A DNA stretch of 64,000 bases, taken from contig JAEYOV010000076.1 in assembly GCA_023411395.1 (NCBI GenBank), positions 186,001 to 250,000 on the forward strand. Direction: 5' to 3'. The notes beneath the pieces were generated by a model. The model was not told where the DNA came from. It saw nothing but the letters and a program-made list of their open reading frames with translations, and ran no database searches. The first letter of the stretch is position 1. Every line of letters begins with the position of its first letter. This document shows, piece after piece, positions 7,658 to 16,394 of the stretch. A program made the translations under genes and the position numbers. This stretch comes from Bacillota bacterium (GTDB taxonomy: Bacteria; Bacillota; Clostridia; Christensenellales; Aristaeellaceae).

Positions 7658-9328
7658 CTACGCCGTCATTTCCCCCGTTTGAAGAAGGGATACGAGTTGA
7701 TCCAGGTTTTTGCGTCCAAAGTGGGTCTGCTCGTCATTGATGATCAGGCAGGGCACGCTCATCACATGATACTTTTCCCGAAGGGTGGGATAGTGGGCCA
7801 CGTCGAAAACTTCCGTTTCCACCAGCGGATTGATCAGGGCAATGCGCTGGGCTGCCATCACCAGATCGGGGCACATGGTGCAGGACAAGGTCACCAGGAT
7901 TTTCAGGTTCAGCTTTTCCTGAAGCTGCCCGGCCTTCAAAAGAGCCGCCCCCTGATCCTCCCCCGCGCCACCGGCAGCCTGGACGGTTGCCAGAAAGCTG
8001 TTCAGTTCGTGCCCGCCCGGTACGCCATGAAACTGGGTGCGAAGGTAGTTCCCTTTCTCATCCAAAATGCGGATGGCCGGATACCACTGCCCCGGCGGAT
8101 AGGTCGGTTCCTTGCTGAGCCGGACGGCCACGTTTTCGTGCGCACCGGCGATTTCCGAAAGAAACACCTCTACCCTGCGGCTCAGGGCGCTGTCATCCAG
8201 CAAGCCTTCCAGCATCACCTTATGGCGCAGGGCGGAAAAAGCCTGCCGGATTTTTTCCATCACGGCATCGGGGATCATGGCAGATGCCGCCCGCGGAGCG
8301 GGTTCCGGGGCCGCTTCCCTGACCGGTTCGGGCGTGGATTCCGGAGCGTCATCGTTGGCAGGCTTCACGCGTTTGCCCGTTTCATGCCCCTCTTGATGCA
8401 TCTGGGAGACATACCTCTCCAGGGAGGTAGCTGCAACGGCGCCGTCGGCCACGGCAGTAACCACCTGGCGCAGCTCTTTGGCGCATAGATCCCCAGCGGC
8501 GTACACGCCGTCGACGTTGGTTTTGCGGTGTTCATCGGTGATCACGTAGCCATCCTCCGTCAGTTTAACCTTGCCTCTGAGCAGCCCTGAGGAGGGTAGA
8601 TACCCCGCAAAGATGAACATGCCGAATGTCTCGCCGGGCTTTGCGTTGTATTCCCAGGTTTCCTCCGTGCGGTTGTCACGGAAAACCGCGCGCCTAAGGG
8701 CTGTGTCACCCTCCACCCGGACCACTTCGGTATGGTAGGAAATCTGGATCTTGGGGTGTTCCTTGGCAGGGCGGGCAAAGGCCTCGCCGCAGGAGAAGTC
8801 TCCCTTGCGCATGATGATGTGCACCTTTTTGGCGAAGCGGGTCAAAAACACCGACTCCTCCGCCGCGACATGCCCGCCGCCGATGACAAACACATCCATC
8901 CCGGCAAAAAACTCGCCGTCGCAGGTAGCGCAATAAGCTATGCCGCGGCCTTGGAATTCAGCCTCCCCCGGGAAGCCTATCTTGCGGGGATTGGCGCCCA
9001 TGGCCGCAATCAGCCCCAGGGAGGTGAAATCTCCCCGGCTGGTCTGAACCTGCTTCACCGGCTTATCCAGGACGAGATTCGTCACTTCCGCCGTGAGAAA
9101 TTCCGCGCCGAAGTGTTCCGCCTGCCGGCGCATGATCTCCGTCAGTTCCTGGCCGCTGGCGGTGATCACACCGGGATAGTTCACCACTTCCGAGGTGATG
9201 GCGACCTGCCCGCCCGGCTGGCCCTTTTCCACCACCAACACGCTGTACTGGGCGCGGGCCAGGTAGATGGCTGCCGATAGCCCGGCCGGCCCCGCTCCCA
9301 CGATGATGACGTCATAATGCTTCTCCAT
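7658..9328 (-). CDS. Thioredoxin-reductase-like flavoprotein fused to AhpF-type glutaredoxin domains
   Basis: 556 residues from ATG 9328 with GGAGG six bases upstream. Residues 1-310 are a thioredoxin-reductase-like FAD/NAD(P)H module: FAD motif DVIIVGAGPAGLSAA (6-20), redox CATC at 133-136, second nucleotide motif VIGGGHVAAEES and NVDGVYAAGDL near 271-281. A Pro/Glu/Ala-rich linker (about 325-350) leads to a C-terminal part like the two thioredoxin folds of the AhpF N-terminus, with redox CTMC at 483-486. AhpF has the opposite domain order. It likely passes electrons from NAD(P)H through CATC to CTMC and on to a peroxiredoxin or thioredoxin. No peroxiredoxin gene lies beside it. It is monocistronic. 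Confidence 0.85.
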   Translation of the reverse strand: MEKHYDVIIVGAGPAGLSAAIYLARAQYSVLVVEKGQPGGQVAITSEVVNYPGVITASGQELTEIMRRQAEHFGAEFLTAEVTNLVLDKPVKQVQTSRGDFTSLGLIAAMGANPRKIGFPGEAEFQGRGIAYCATCDGEFFAGMDVFVIGGGHVAAEESVFLTRFAKKVHIIMRKGDFSCGEAFARPAKEHPKIQISYHTEVVRVEGDTALRRAVFRDNRTEETWEYNAKPGETFGMFIFAGYLPSSGLLRGKVKLTEDGYVITDEHRKTNVDGVYAAGDLCAKELRQVVTAVADGAVAATSLERYVSQMHQEGHETGKRVKPANDDAPESTPEPVREAAPEPAPRAASAMIPDAVMEKIRQAFSALRHKVMLEGLLDDSALSRRVEVFLSEIAGAHENVAVRLSKEPTYPPGQWYPAIRILDEKGNYLRTQFHGVPGGHELNSFLATVQAAGGAGEDQGAALLKAGQLQEKLNLKILVTLSCTMCPDLVMAAQRIALINPLVETEVFDVAHYPTLREKYHVMSVPCLIINDEQTHFGRKNLDQLVSLLQTGEMTA

Positions 9329-9400
9329 GGATGCCTCCAAATAACGGTGGGTTTGCTTTCCATTGGATTATATACCCATCCGGAAGGAAAAGTAAACGCT

Positions 9401-11527
9401 CTACTCCGTAAGATACGTTTGCACAAACACGCTGCCGCCGCTGCTTGAAAGCGCCACTGCCAGGGCCCGGGCCGGGTCATCCGCCGCGAAGGTGGCGCTG
9501 ATCCACTCAAGGGAATCAGAAAGGGCAAAGGTTTTCTCCTGGCCTCCGCAGCGCAGAATCAATTGCGCCTGACCCTCTCCCGCCCTTGCCTGAAGCTGAA
9601 GGATGATGCTGCCCTTTGACCGCATTTCCCGGTCAAAGAGGGTGAAGCGGCTTCCCGGCTGAACCCAGCCTTCATTCAGGCCGGACAGGCCGCTGTGGAC
9701 CCAGGGCTGGCCGGGCGTCACTGTGAGTATGCAATAGCCGCCGTTTGAGGTGGACGCGGCGGACGCCAGCGCCTGGTCCGTGAGCGCGATGGCGTTGAGG
9801 ATGTCGCTGGTCAATACCAGTTTATCCGGCACAGGCAGGGCATTCACGGCGTTTTCCCGCCAGTATGCTTTGGGTGTAAACCCGGTCAGCGAACCGTCCG
9901 GGCCGGTATGTTCAATCAAGTCGTCCAGCTCCACCACAGGCAGCACGCAGCGGGAAGCCACGTCAAGCTCCGCCGCCTCCGGCCAGAAGCATGCACCGTC
10001 CTGCACCACGCCAAGGCTTCCGGCCGCGCCTGCCATAGCCAACGCTTCCCTGGCCTCGCCTGGCAAAATAGAGTCGTTGTGGTGCCGGTTGACGGCAAAA
10101 GCCAAAGCACCGCTCAATATAAAAGTGAAAGCAAGGAAAGCGCAGAGCATGCGGCGCTCCCTTGCACCATATCCATGGCGCGTCAGGCGGTATGCCATTG
10201 CCAGCAGAAACAACAGTGCAGCCATAGGCCACAGCAGTTTTCCGTCGAACCCCTGCGCCTGCGCAGTAGCGGCGGCCAGCAGCAGCGCATCCACGGGATA
10301 GCTGTTCCCGCTTAAAAGTGCATACCCGTCCCAGCGGGTGAAACATATCAGGGAGAAGGAAAGAAGTACGGCGAGCGTTGTGTTCATCCGCTTTCCCGCC
10401 ATGGCAGGGGATAACAAACAAGCCATCAGCACCGGCAGAAAAGCCGACACATACCGCACATGAACGCGTGCGGCAAACGGGTTGCCGCCATTCAGCTCAT
10501 CATAATAGATCACATAGACGGTGCCTATGACAAGCGCCAGCAGTGAAAACAGCACCGTTTTAATAAAGAGCCGCTCCTTGCCCTCAAATGCGCCCATATG
10601 AGCGATGGGCAGGTACAGCGGGAAAAACCCAAAGGCAAGGGGTACGAAAGCCCCGTACATCAACAGGCCGTTGAACGTTTGCAGCAGATGATCCCATGTG
10701 AGGGGATGGATCTGGCTCCCATACAGCGTGGATTGCACTGGGGACAAATGAAGGCCATAGCGTAAAAGAAGAGTGTACAGTCCAAGGAAGCCAAGCATGG
10801 CCAGGATACCCCCCAGCGCCTGCCACAGCCGGGCCATGATCCTGGTGCGCAAAGCCTCCCACAAAAGCAGCGCGAAAAAGCAAATGGGGAGCGCCGTGAA
10901 GCCGGGCTTCAGCGCGTAAAGCAAAAAGCCGAGGCCGCCCCACAGGGTGGATGTGCCAAAGCGCAAGGGCGCATCATACGTTTTGTAAAACACTAAACAG
11001 GCGGTAAGGATCAGGGGGAAGGCCAGGCTTTCAGCCATGATATGCTCCGTGATGAGAAAATCCGGCATGAGCAGCGTTAGAAATGCCGCCAGCAGCCCCA
11101 TGGAATGGCTTTTTGTGACGGACCGGGACAGGGCATAAGCCGGGAAAACGGCCAGGTGCATCAACAGCGCGTTGTATACCTGTGCGGCCCGGAAGATGCT
11201 GATACTTTCCGGCAGAAGATGCAGCGGCGACAGGAAGAACGGATACAGGATGTATTCGTACCGGATGGGCTGGCCCCGGAACAATAGGGCCCCCTTTTCA
11301 AAAATGGAACGGGACAGGTGCAGGTACAGCGCGGAATCCGGCATGATTACAGGCGTTTTTGTGGCGGCAAAAGCGCATGCGATACGCAGGAGGCCAAAAA
11401 AGAAATAAAGGCATGTCAGCGTCCTCCAGGGCGGCAAGGCAAGAAACCACCTGATAACTGCATCCCTATAAGCGGCAAGGTTGCCGTGCCTCAATTTTTC
11501 CGGGGCGCCATTGCCTGTTTTATACAT
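9401..11527 (-). CDS. Large polytopic membrane protein, GT-C-like glycosyltransferase candidate
   Basis: 708 residues from ATG 11527 (GGAGAGG upstream). About twelve membrane helices occupy residues 45-500 and a soluble, beta-rich C-terminal domain follows (about 510-708). The first extracytoplasmic loop contains MPDSALYLHLSRSIFEKGALLF with an acidic residue, as in GT-C/PMT-type enzymes that use lipid-linked sugars (often 'D.xxY...A..l'). This suggests transfer of a sugar on the outer face of the membrane, but no catalytic motif is decisive and other polytopic families remain possible. It stands alone; two GTATAC palindromes (11556-11561, 11630-11635) lie in the upstream region 11528-11782. 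Confidence 0.55.
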   Translation of the reverse strand: MYKTGNGAPEKLRHGNLAAYRDAVIRWFLALPPWRTLTCLYFFFGLLRIACAFAATKTPVIMPDSALYLHLSRSIFEKGALLFRGQPIRYEYILYPFFLSPLHLLPESISIFRAAQVYNALLMHLAVFPAYALSRSVTKSHSMGLLAAFLTLLMPDFLITEHIMAESLAFPLILTACLVFYKTYDAPLRFGTSTLWGGLGFLLYALKPGFTALPICFFALLLWEALRTRIMARLWQALGGILAMLGFLGLYTLLLRYGLHLSPVQSTLYGSQIHPLTWDHLLQTFNGLLMYGAFVPLAFGFFPLYLPIAHMGAFEGKERLFIKTVLFSLLALVIGTVYVIYYDELNGGNPFAARVHVRYVSAFLPVLMACLLSPAMAGKRMNTTLAVLLSFSLICFTRWDGYALLSGNSYPVDALLLAAATAQAQGFDGKLLWPMAALLFLLAMAYRLTRHGYGARERRMLCAFLAFTFILSGALAFAVNRHHNDSILPGEAREALAMAGAAGSLGVVQDGACFWPEAAELDVASRCVLPVVELDDLIEHTGPDGSLTGFTPKAYWRENAVNALPVPDKLVLTSDILNAIALTDQALASAASTSNGGYCILTVTPGQPWVHSGLSGLNEGWVQPGSRFTLFDREMRSKGSIILQLQARAGEGQAQLILRCGGQEKTFALSDSLEWISATFAADDPARALAVALSSSGGSVFVQTYLTE

Positions 11528-11740
11528 GCAATCCTCTCCTTGACAGTATATAGCGGTATACACATGCACGCGGAAGGCAGGCTCAACCCGGTTCCCTCCG
11601 CGCTGCCTGTCAATGTATCCTATGCCAGTGTATACGTATCACACCGTTAAGATGACTGCTTATGTACAAATCAGATAAGCATTTGCTTGATTGCGCCGCA
11701 TCGCTCTTTTTTCTTATGTCATTTCTTCCAAAAATAAAAA

Positions 11741-11778
11741 CGCCCTTTGCAGAGCGTTGCCGCTTTGCAAGGGGCTTT
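11741..11778 (-). terminator. Intrinsic terminator after the Fe-dependent alcohol dehydrogenase
   Basis: GCCCTTTGCA pairs with TTGCAAGGGGC (imperfect); on the minus strand it is followed by a T-rich tract (A-rich 11728-11740 on plus). It ends the gene whose stop is at 11783. Confidence 0.65.
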
Positions 11779-11782
11779 TGCA

Positions 11783-12946
11783 TCAACGGTAGGAAGCCAA
11801 GAGGATCGCCTCCACATCCTGCTGGGTGATGACACAGGGATCCACCTCAAACAATCCCCCCATGATCTCCCTGGCATAAGCCGCCAGATGGGACAGTTCC
11901 CCCTTTTGGATACCGTAATCGGACAGTTTCAGATCCGCCACGCCGCAGGCTGCCTGCAAGTCGTGCAGCGCCGCCACAAAATCCATGGGCACGGCCGCAT
12001 CCGCCTTGCCCAGGGCCCGTGCCATATCCACCATCCGCTGGTCGCAGGAGCCTGACTTGGCTAAATGCGTGTAATAAGCCAGGCTGATCATGATCAGCCC
12101 CGCCCCGTGGGGCAATTCGGGCTTTAGTCCGCTTAGCGCATGCTCGATGGAGTGCTCGGAGATGCAGCCGGAGGTGGATTCCACAAACCCGGAGAGCGTA
12201 TTGGCCAGCGCCACATCCGCCCGGGCCTGCTCATTGGAGCCATCTTTCACGGCGGCAGCCAGGCTCCTGCCGATTAGCCGGATGGCCTGCAATGCGTACA
12301 GATCGCTCATTTCATTGGCGAAGCGGTTCACATAGCCTTCCGTGCTGTGAAAAAGCGCGTCAAACCCCTGGTAGGCGGTGAGGGCCGGGGGCACGGACAT
12401 CATCAGCTCCGGGTCTACCACGGACAGGACGGGAAAAGTCTTGTCGTACCCAAAGCCGATCTTTTCATCTCCGTTGGTGGTAACCGTCCAGGGATCGGCC
12501 TCGGTGCCCGTGCCCGCGGTGGTGGTAATGGCCACTATGGGCAGCGGGGTATTTGGCACCGGCAACCCCTTGCCCGTGCCGCCGGAAATATAGTCCCAGT
12601 AGTCGCCGGGGTTGGCAGCCATCACGGCAATGGATTTGGCGGAGTCTATGCTGCTGCCCCCGCCAAGGCCAATCACAAAGTCACAGCCCGTTTCCCTTGC
12701 GATGGCGGCGCCCTCCATCACGTGCTGCTTGACGGGGTTGGGCAAAATCCTGTCAAAGAGGATGTGGGCCACACCTGCCCTATCAAGCTGGTCCTCAAGC
12801 CTTTTAAGGATGCCAAGACGCTTCATGGAGTTTCCTGCGGAAATGACGATGAGGGCCTTTTTGCCCGGCAGGCGCTGACGGTGCAGCTCGTTCAGCTTGC
12901 CTTTGCCAAAGAGGATGCGGGCCGGCATGTAGTAATCGAAGGCCAT
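11783..12946 (-). CDS. Iron-containing alcohol dehydrogenase
   Basis: 387 residues from ATG 12946 with GGAGG seven bases upstream. A group III Fe-ADH: NAD(P) motif GLGGGSSIDSAKS at 93-105, TTTAGTGTE at 141-149, and metal ligands D196, H200, H269 and H280 all present, with the same numbering as FucO for the first two. It would interconvert an aldehyde and an alcohol with NAD(P)H; butanol- or lactaldehyde-type substrates are typical but unproven. Full family length. It lies downstream of an aldo/keto reductase on the same strand, separated by a 180-nt spacer holding a palindromic repeat, so co-transcription is possible but not certain. Confidence 0.92.
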   Translation of the reverse strand: MAFDYYMPARILFGKGKLNELHRQRLPGKKALIVISAGNSMKRLGILKRLEDQLDRAGVAHILFDRILPNPVKQHVMEGAAIARETGCDFVIGLGGGSSIDSAKSIAVMAANPGDYWDYISGGTGKGLPVPNTPLPIVAITTTAGTGTEADPWTVTTNGDEKIGFGYDKTFPVLSVVDPELMMSVPPALTAYQGFDALFHSTEGYVNRFANEMSDLYALQAIRLIGRSLAAAVKDGSNEQARADVALANTLSGFVESTSGCISEHSIEHALSGLKPELPHGAGLIMISLAYYTHLAKSGSCDQRMVDMARALGKADAAVPMDFVAALHDLQAACGVADLKLSDYGIQKGELSHLAAYAREIMGGLFEVDPCVITQQDVEAILLASYR

Positions 12947-12965
12947 GGAAATTCCTCCTTATATT

Positions 12966-13125
12966 GGGATTCCAAAGGGACCATTCCCGGCTGGCTCAAT
13001 CGTCGCGCCGGTTCGCTACCGCTCCCACCGCTCGTTTCGCCAGCTTCCTCCGCTCCGCCCGTTTCCGCCACTGGCGGGGGCGGGGCTACGGAACCTTTGG
13101 CAGGGTCCAGGGACAGCGTCCCTGG
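12966..13125 (+). repeat. Palindromic intergenic repeat, copy 1 (interrupted)
   Basis: The element begins GGGATTCCAAAGGGA (12966-12980) and ends CCTTTGGCAGGGT (13094-13106) followed by the perfect hairpin CCAGGGAC-AGC-GTCCCTGG (13107-13125). The same order of parts occurs compactly on the minus strand at 20566-20618. Here about 110 nt of GC-rich sequence splits the first stem. The terminal hairpin abuts the AKR stop codon and may also act as its transcript end. Confidence 0.6.
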
Positions 13126-13980
13126 TTAAAATGAGATCGTGTCCGGGTCCCGCCAGATGCCGCAGACACCTTTTTCCACGCCGTCGATGGCGGCCATTTC
13201 CGCATCGGAAAGCACAAAATCAAACAGGTCGGCGTTTTGGTGGATGCGTTCGGGCGTAACGGACTTGGGCAGCGGCAGGAAGCCCTTTTGCAGGCTCCAG
13301 CGCAACGCTGTCTGAGCGGCAGATTTTCCGTGCTTTTCGGCGATCTCCTTCAATTGCGGCACATCCATGATGCGGCCCAGGCCCAGAGGGCTGTACGCCT
13401 CCAGAAGGATATCGTGCCTTCGGCAGAATTCCACCGTCTCCTGATGCACGTCGCCGGGGCACAGGCGGATCTGGTTGACCATGGGCACGACCTCCGCCGT
13501 CTCCAACAGCGCCGTGAGATGGTGGGGCCGGAAGTTGCTCACGCCGATGGCGCGGATGCGTCCCGCCGCGTACAGCTCCTCGAACGCCTTCCATGAGCCG
13601 GCGTTGGCTTCCTTCCAGCTGTTGCGGAAACGGATGGGGTTGGGCCAGTGGATCAGGTACAGGTCCAGATAGTCAAAGCCCAGCTCCTTCATGGTGGCGT
13701 CAAAAGCCCGCATCGTTTTGTCATAGCCGTGGTCGGGGTTAAAGAGCTTGCTGGTCACAAAGATTTCTTCCCGCACAATGCCGCTTTCCCGAACCGCACG
13801 GCCGACGCTATTTTCGTTTTCATAGGCCGACGCCGTATCGATATGGCGGTAGCCGGCTTCAAGCGCTGTCTTCACGGCGGAAACGGCCACTTCGCCGTCA
13901 GGCGTCTGCCAGGTGCCGAACCCCACGCAGGGAATCTTGACACCGTTATGCAGCATGTATGCATCCTTCACTGATTTCAT
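13126..13980 (-). CDS. Aldo/keto reductase
   Basis: 284 residues, ATG 13980 with AAGGAG upstream. Complete AKR tetrad: D48, Y53, K78 and H111 (in LIHWPNP). The signatures GFGTWQTPDG near the N-terminus, ALEAGYRHIDTASAYENE and IGVSNFRPHHL place it near the AKR5 (2,5-diketo-gluconate reductase-like) subgroup. It would reduce aldehydes or ketones with NADPH. It is transcribed away from a MerR-type regulator at 14105, from a promoter with the long 19-nt spacer that MerR proteins act on, which points to inducible detoxification of reactive carbonyls. Confidence 0.93.
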   Translation of the reverse strand: MKSVKDAYMLHNGVKIPCVGFGTWQTPDGEVAVSAVKTALEAGYRHIDTASAYENENSVGRAVRESGIVREEIFVTSKLFNPDHGYDKTMRAFDATMKELGFDYLDLYLIHWPNPIRFRNSWKEANAGSWKAFEELYAAGRIRAIGVSNFRPHHLTALLETAEVVPMVNQIRLCPGDVHQETVEFCRRHDILLEAYSPLGLGRIMDVPQLKEIAEKHGKSAAQTALRWSLQKGFLPLPKSVTPERIHQNADLFDFVLSDAEMAAIDGVEKGVCGIWRDPDTISF

Positions 13981-14033
13981 GAAACCGCTCCTTCATTTCC
14001 CTTGCCAAATGCCAGGGTTATTGCTATACTTCC

Positions 14034-14064
14034 AGTATAAACCTTAACGTTAACTCTAAGTCAA
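14034..14064 (-). promoter_or_regulatory. MerR-type promoter with 19-nt spacer for the aldo/keto reductase
   Basis: On the minus strand TTGACT (14064-14059) and TATACT (14039-14034) are 19 nt apart. The spacer is an imperfect palindrome (CTTAGAGTTAACGTTAAGG, counting flanking bases). Such over-long spacers are the hallmark of MerR-activated promoters; the candidate regulator is encoded 40 bases away. Confidence 0.8.
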
Positions 14065-14104
14065 TCACGGAAAACAAATTTTTCCGCTGAAAGGAGCATA
14101 CCCG

Positions 14105-14482
14105 GTGGATTACTCCATGAAACAGGTTTCCCAAATAACGGGACTGACGGCCCACACCCTGCGCTATTATGAAAAGGAAGGCCTTTTGCCCGACGTGCAC
14201 AGGACGCAAAGCGGGATCCGCCGCTTCTCCCAGGAGGACCTGGAGGGCTTGGGGCTGATCTGCTGCCTGAAAAGCACCGGTATGTCCATCAAGCAGATCC
14301 GGGAATTTGTGGAATTAAGCCTGCAGGGGGACTGCACCTTAAAGCGCCGGTGCGATATGCTCGTCGCCCACAAACGGGACGTGGAGGTCAAAATGCGCCA
14401 GATGCAAAAGCACATTGAGAAAGTCACCCACAAGATCGCCTACTTCACCAGCAAGTACGAAGCGCTGAAGGCGGCCAGATAG
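14105..14482 (+). CDS. MerR-family transcriptional regulator
   Basis: 125 residues from GTG 14105 with AAGGAG eight bases upstream. N-terminal winged HTH: MKQVSQITGLTAHTLRYYEKEGLL with the 'LRYYE.eGLL' signature, then RRFSQEDLEGLGLICCLKSTGMSIKQI, and a C-terminal coiled coil (about 75-120) for dimerisation. The C-terminal part has no conserved metal Cys cluster, so the ligand is probably an organic or carbonyl stress signal. It likely represses and activates the divergent aldo/keto reductase promoter, and possibly itself. Confidence 0.92.
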   Translation: MDYSMKQVSQITGLTAHTLRYYEKEGLLPDVHRTQSGIRRFSQEDLEGLGLICCLKSTGMSIKQIREFVELSLQGDCTLKRRCDMLVAHKRDVEVKMRQMQKHIEKVTHKIAYFTSKYEALKAAR

Positions 14483-14512
14483 CCGCGCGGCGCAATTGTT
14501 ACAATCCATCCA

Positions 14513-14542
14513 TTGTTATCCTGCTTTTGTTATTGGTATACT
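14513..14542 (+). promoter_or_regulatory. Promoter for the L,D-transpeptidase gene
   Basis: TTGTTA (14513-14518), 18-nt spacer, TATACT (14537-14542), about 35 nt before the start codon. Confidence 0.5.
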
Positions 14543-14576
14543 GAACGTACCGAAACCAAACCGCGAGGAGGCGCTT

Positions 14577-16313
14577 ATGACCAAAATACGCCGGATGGCC
14601 GCGCTTTTATCGGCCATCGTGCTTGCAATCACCTATCTTCCCGCACTGGCGCAAGGGGAACCGGCCTTTGTTGACCTGCCGCAGGAGATACGCCCAGGCA
14701 AGCTGATCATGTTGAACTTTACCGCCGCGGTGCCGGAGGCTGTGGATATTTCCCTGGTGGATGAGGCAGGGACGGCTACCGTATTGTATGAAGCCTTCCC
14801 CGCCAAGGCCGGGCGCAACAGCATCGCCTTTGACGGCATATGGGAAGGAGCCGCCTTTCCGCCCGGTGCATACAAGCTCCAGGTGCTGACGGGAAGCGGC
14901 AGCGCTTCAGTTGATATAACGGTCGGCCCACAAAGCCCCATGTTAACAAATCTCATTCCCAGCGACACGCACATCGTCCCCGGCGCGCCCTTTTCCATGC
15001 ATGTGGAAGCGAATATGCAGGGCGTTTTGACCGTGCGTTTGGATGAACAGGATGCGCTGCTGTACGAAGGAGCCGTGTCCGCCGGGGAAACCGACATCCC
15101 CTGGGACGGCACGGCGGGGGGCGCGGCTTTGGCGCCGGGCGGCTATACGCTCGTTGTGCAGCTACAAGACAATACAGGCTATTTTTCCAACGCCCATTAC
15201 ATTCCCGTCACGCTGGCGGAGGCACAGGAAACAATCAGCTTCATCGACGAAACCGCCAACCTTCCCCAAACACCTGCCAAGCCTGGCAGTGCGTACGTAT
15301 CCCCCGCCGATTTCAGCACCCATCCCGCCGGCAGCGAGCTAAACTACTGGACGCTGCCCATGGACCTCGCCGACGAGGCCGCCATCTGGGAGGTCATGAT
15401 GCAGCCCATCACCGTTTTGAAAGGCGATCAAAGGCTGGCTTATAAACTGCGGGCCCGCCCGGAAGACGGTGCGGAGCCTGTGGGTGAAATCACCTACGAC
15501 TCCCAGGGCGTAAGGGTTCTGGAAAACCTGGACAACGGATGGAGCCTGATCGAATCCTATTCCAGTTCGTTTAACAAAAGCAGCGTCAAGGTGTATGGCG
15601 AAATGGTGCAGGGCTATGTGAAGACAAACCTGCTGCAAACAAAAAAGCCTTCCAAAAAATACGGTCTGCTCATCGATAAATTATCCCAGCGGATGTATGT
15701 ATTCAAAGATGGCAAAAAATTTACGGAGCTGCTCATTTCCACCGGTTTGCTTGACGACCCGAAAAAGCTGTACACCGAAACCCAGGCGGGTGAATATCTC
15801 ATCGTCAGCCGGGTGGGCAAATTCATGTCCGACAACCTGCATTGCGAAATGGCGCTGCGCTACAACAATAAAAACCTGATCCATCAGGTGCCATACACCC
15901 TGCGGGGCGACGGAAGCAAATACTTTGACAACACGGAGCCCAAGCTGGGCACCAAGGCCAGCCATGGCTGCATACGCGTGCAGCGCAAGAAGAATCCCGA
16001 GGGCGTGAACATGACCTGGCTGTGGGATAATCTGGAACTGAACACCAGAGTCCTGATCTGGGAAGACTATAAAGGCCGCCAGCTTCCTATCCCCAGCGCC
16101 GATACGCCCCTCTACTACAATCCCGACGGCGGCAGTTACTACCACAGCGTCGCCAATTGCCCGGATGTCAGGGAGAAATTCCTGCCCCTCGCCGCCTTCG
16201 CCTACGGCCAGTTGGAGGAAAGCACCTTCGCTTCCCTCACCCGCTGCCCCGCCTGCGCGCCGCCCATGCGGGAAAGCCAGATAAGTGCCGTCAACGAGGC
16301 TCACGCGGAGTAA
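14577..16313 (+). CDS. Secreted YkuD L,D-transpeptidase with FlgD-like Ig repeats
   Basis: 578 residues from ATG 14577 (GAGGAGG upstream). Signal peptide 1-25 ending ALA-Q. Two FlgD-like Ig domains (about 30-118 and 125-213) share the WDG/WEG...PPGAY/APGGY pattern. An SH3-like segment covers about 275-355, and the YkuD catalytic domain about 362-490 carries SHGCIRV (462-468, nucleophile C465). The tail (about 495-560) has a Tyr-rich YYNPDGGSYYH patch and Cys pairs (CPDV, CPAC) resembling the Ada-like metal-binding tails often found on clostridial wall enzymes. It would form 3-3 peptidoglycan cross-links or attach proteins to the wall. Monocistronic. Confidence 0.9.
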   Translation: MTKIRRMAALLSAIVLAITYLPALAQGEPAFVDLPQEIRPGKLIMLNFTAAVPEAVDISLVDEAGTATVLYEAFPAKAGRNSIAFDGIWEGAAFPPGAYKLQVLTGSGSASVDITVGPQSPMLTNLIPSDTHIVPGAPFSMHVEANMQGVLTVRLDEQDALLYEGAVSAGETDIPWDGTAGGAALAPGGYTLVVQLQDNTGYFSNAHYIPVTLAEAQETISFIDETANLPQTPAKPGSAYVSPADFSTHPAGSELNYWTLPMDLADEAAIWEVMMQPITVLKGDQRLAYKLRARPEDGAEPVGEITYDSQGVRVLENLDNGWSLIESYSSSFNKSSVKVYGEMVQGYVKTNLLQTKKPSKKYGLLIDKLSQRMYVFKDGKKFTELLISTGLLDDPKKLYTETQAGEYLIVSRVGKFMSDNLHCEMALRYNNKNLIHQVPYTLRGDGSKYFDNTEPKLGTKASHGCIRVQRKKNPEGVNMTWLWDNLELNTRVLIWEDYKGRQLPIPSADTPLYYNPDGGSYYHSVANCPDVREKFLPLAAFAYGQLEESTFASLTRCPACAPPMRESQISAVNEAHAE

Positions 16314-16332
16314 ACGAACAGGGATGATATAA

Positions 16333-16369
16333 CGGAGAGGGTGTCTATTTACAGAAGACACCCTCTCCG
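16333..16369. terminator. Perfect 14-bp hairpin between convergent genes
   Basis: CGGAGAGGGTGTCT (16333-16346) pairs perfectly with AGACACCCTCTCCG (16356-16369). No T-run, but the position between two convergent genes fits a shared terminator. Confidence 0.65.
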
Positions 16370-16394
16370 CATCTCACCCGGATAACCTTATTGT

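Noticed and set aside
11528..11700. Two GTATAC palindromes as an operator upstream of the GT-C-like gene
   Set aside because: Short, 74 bases apart and without a regulator nearby; noted in the gene entry only.
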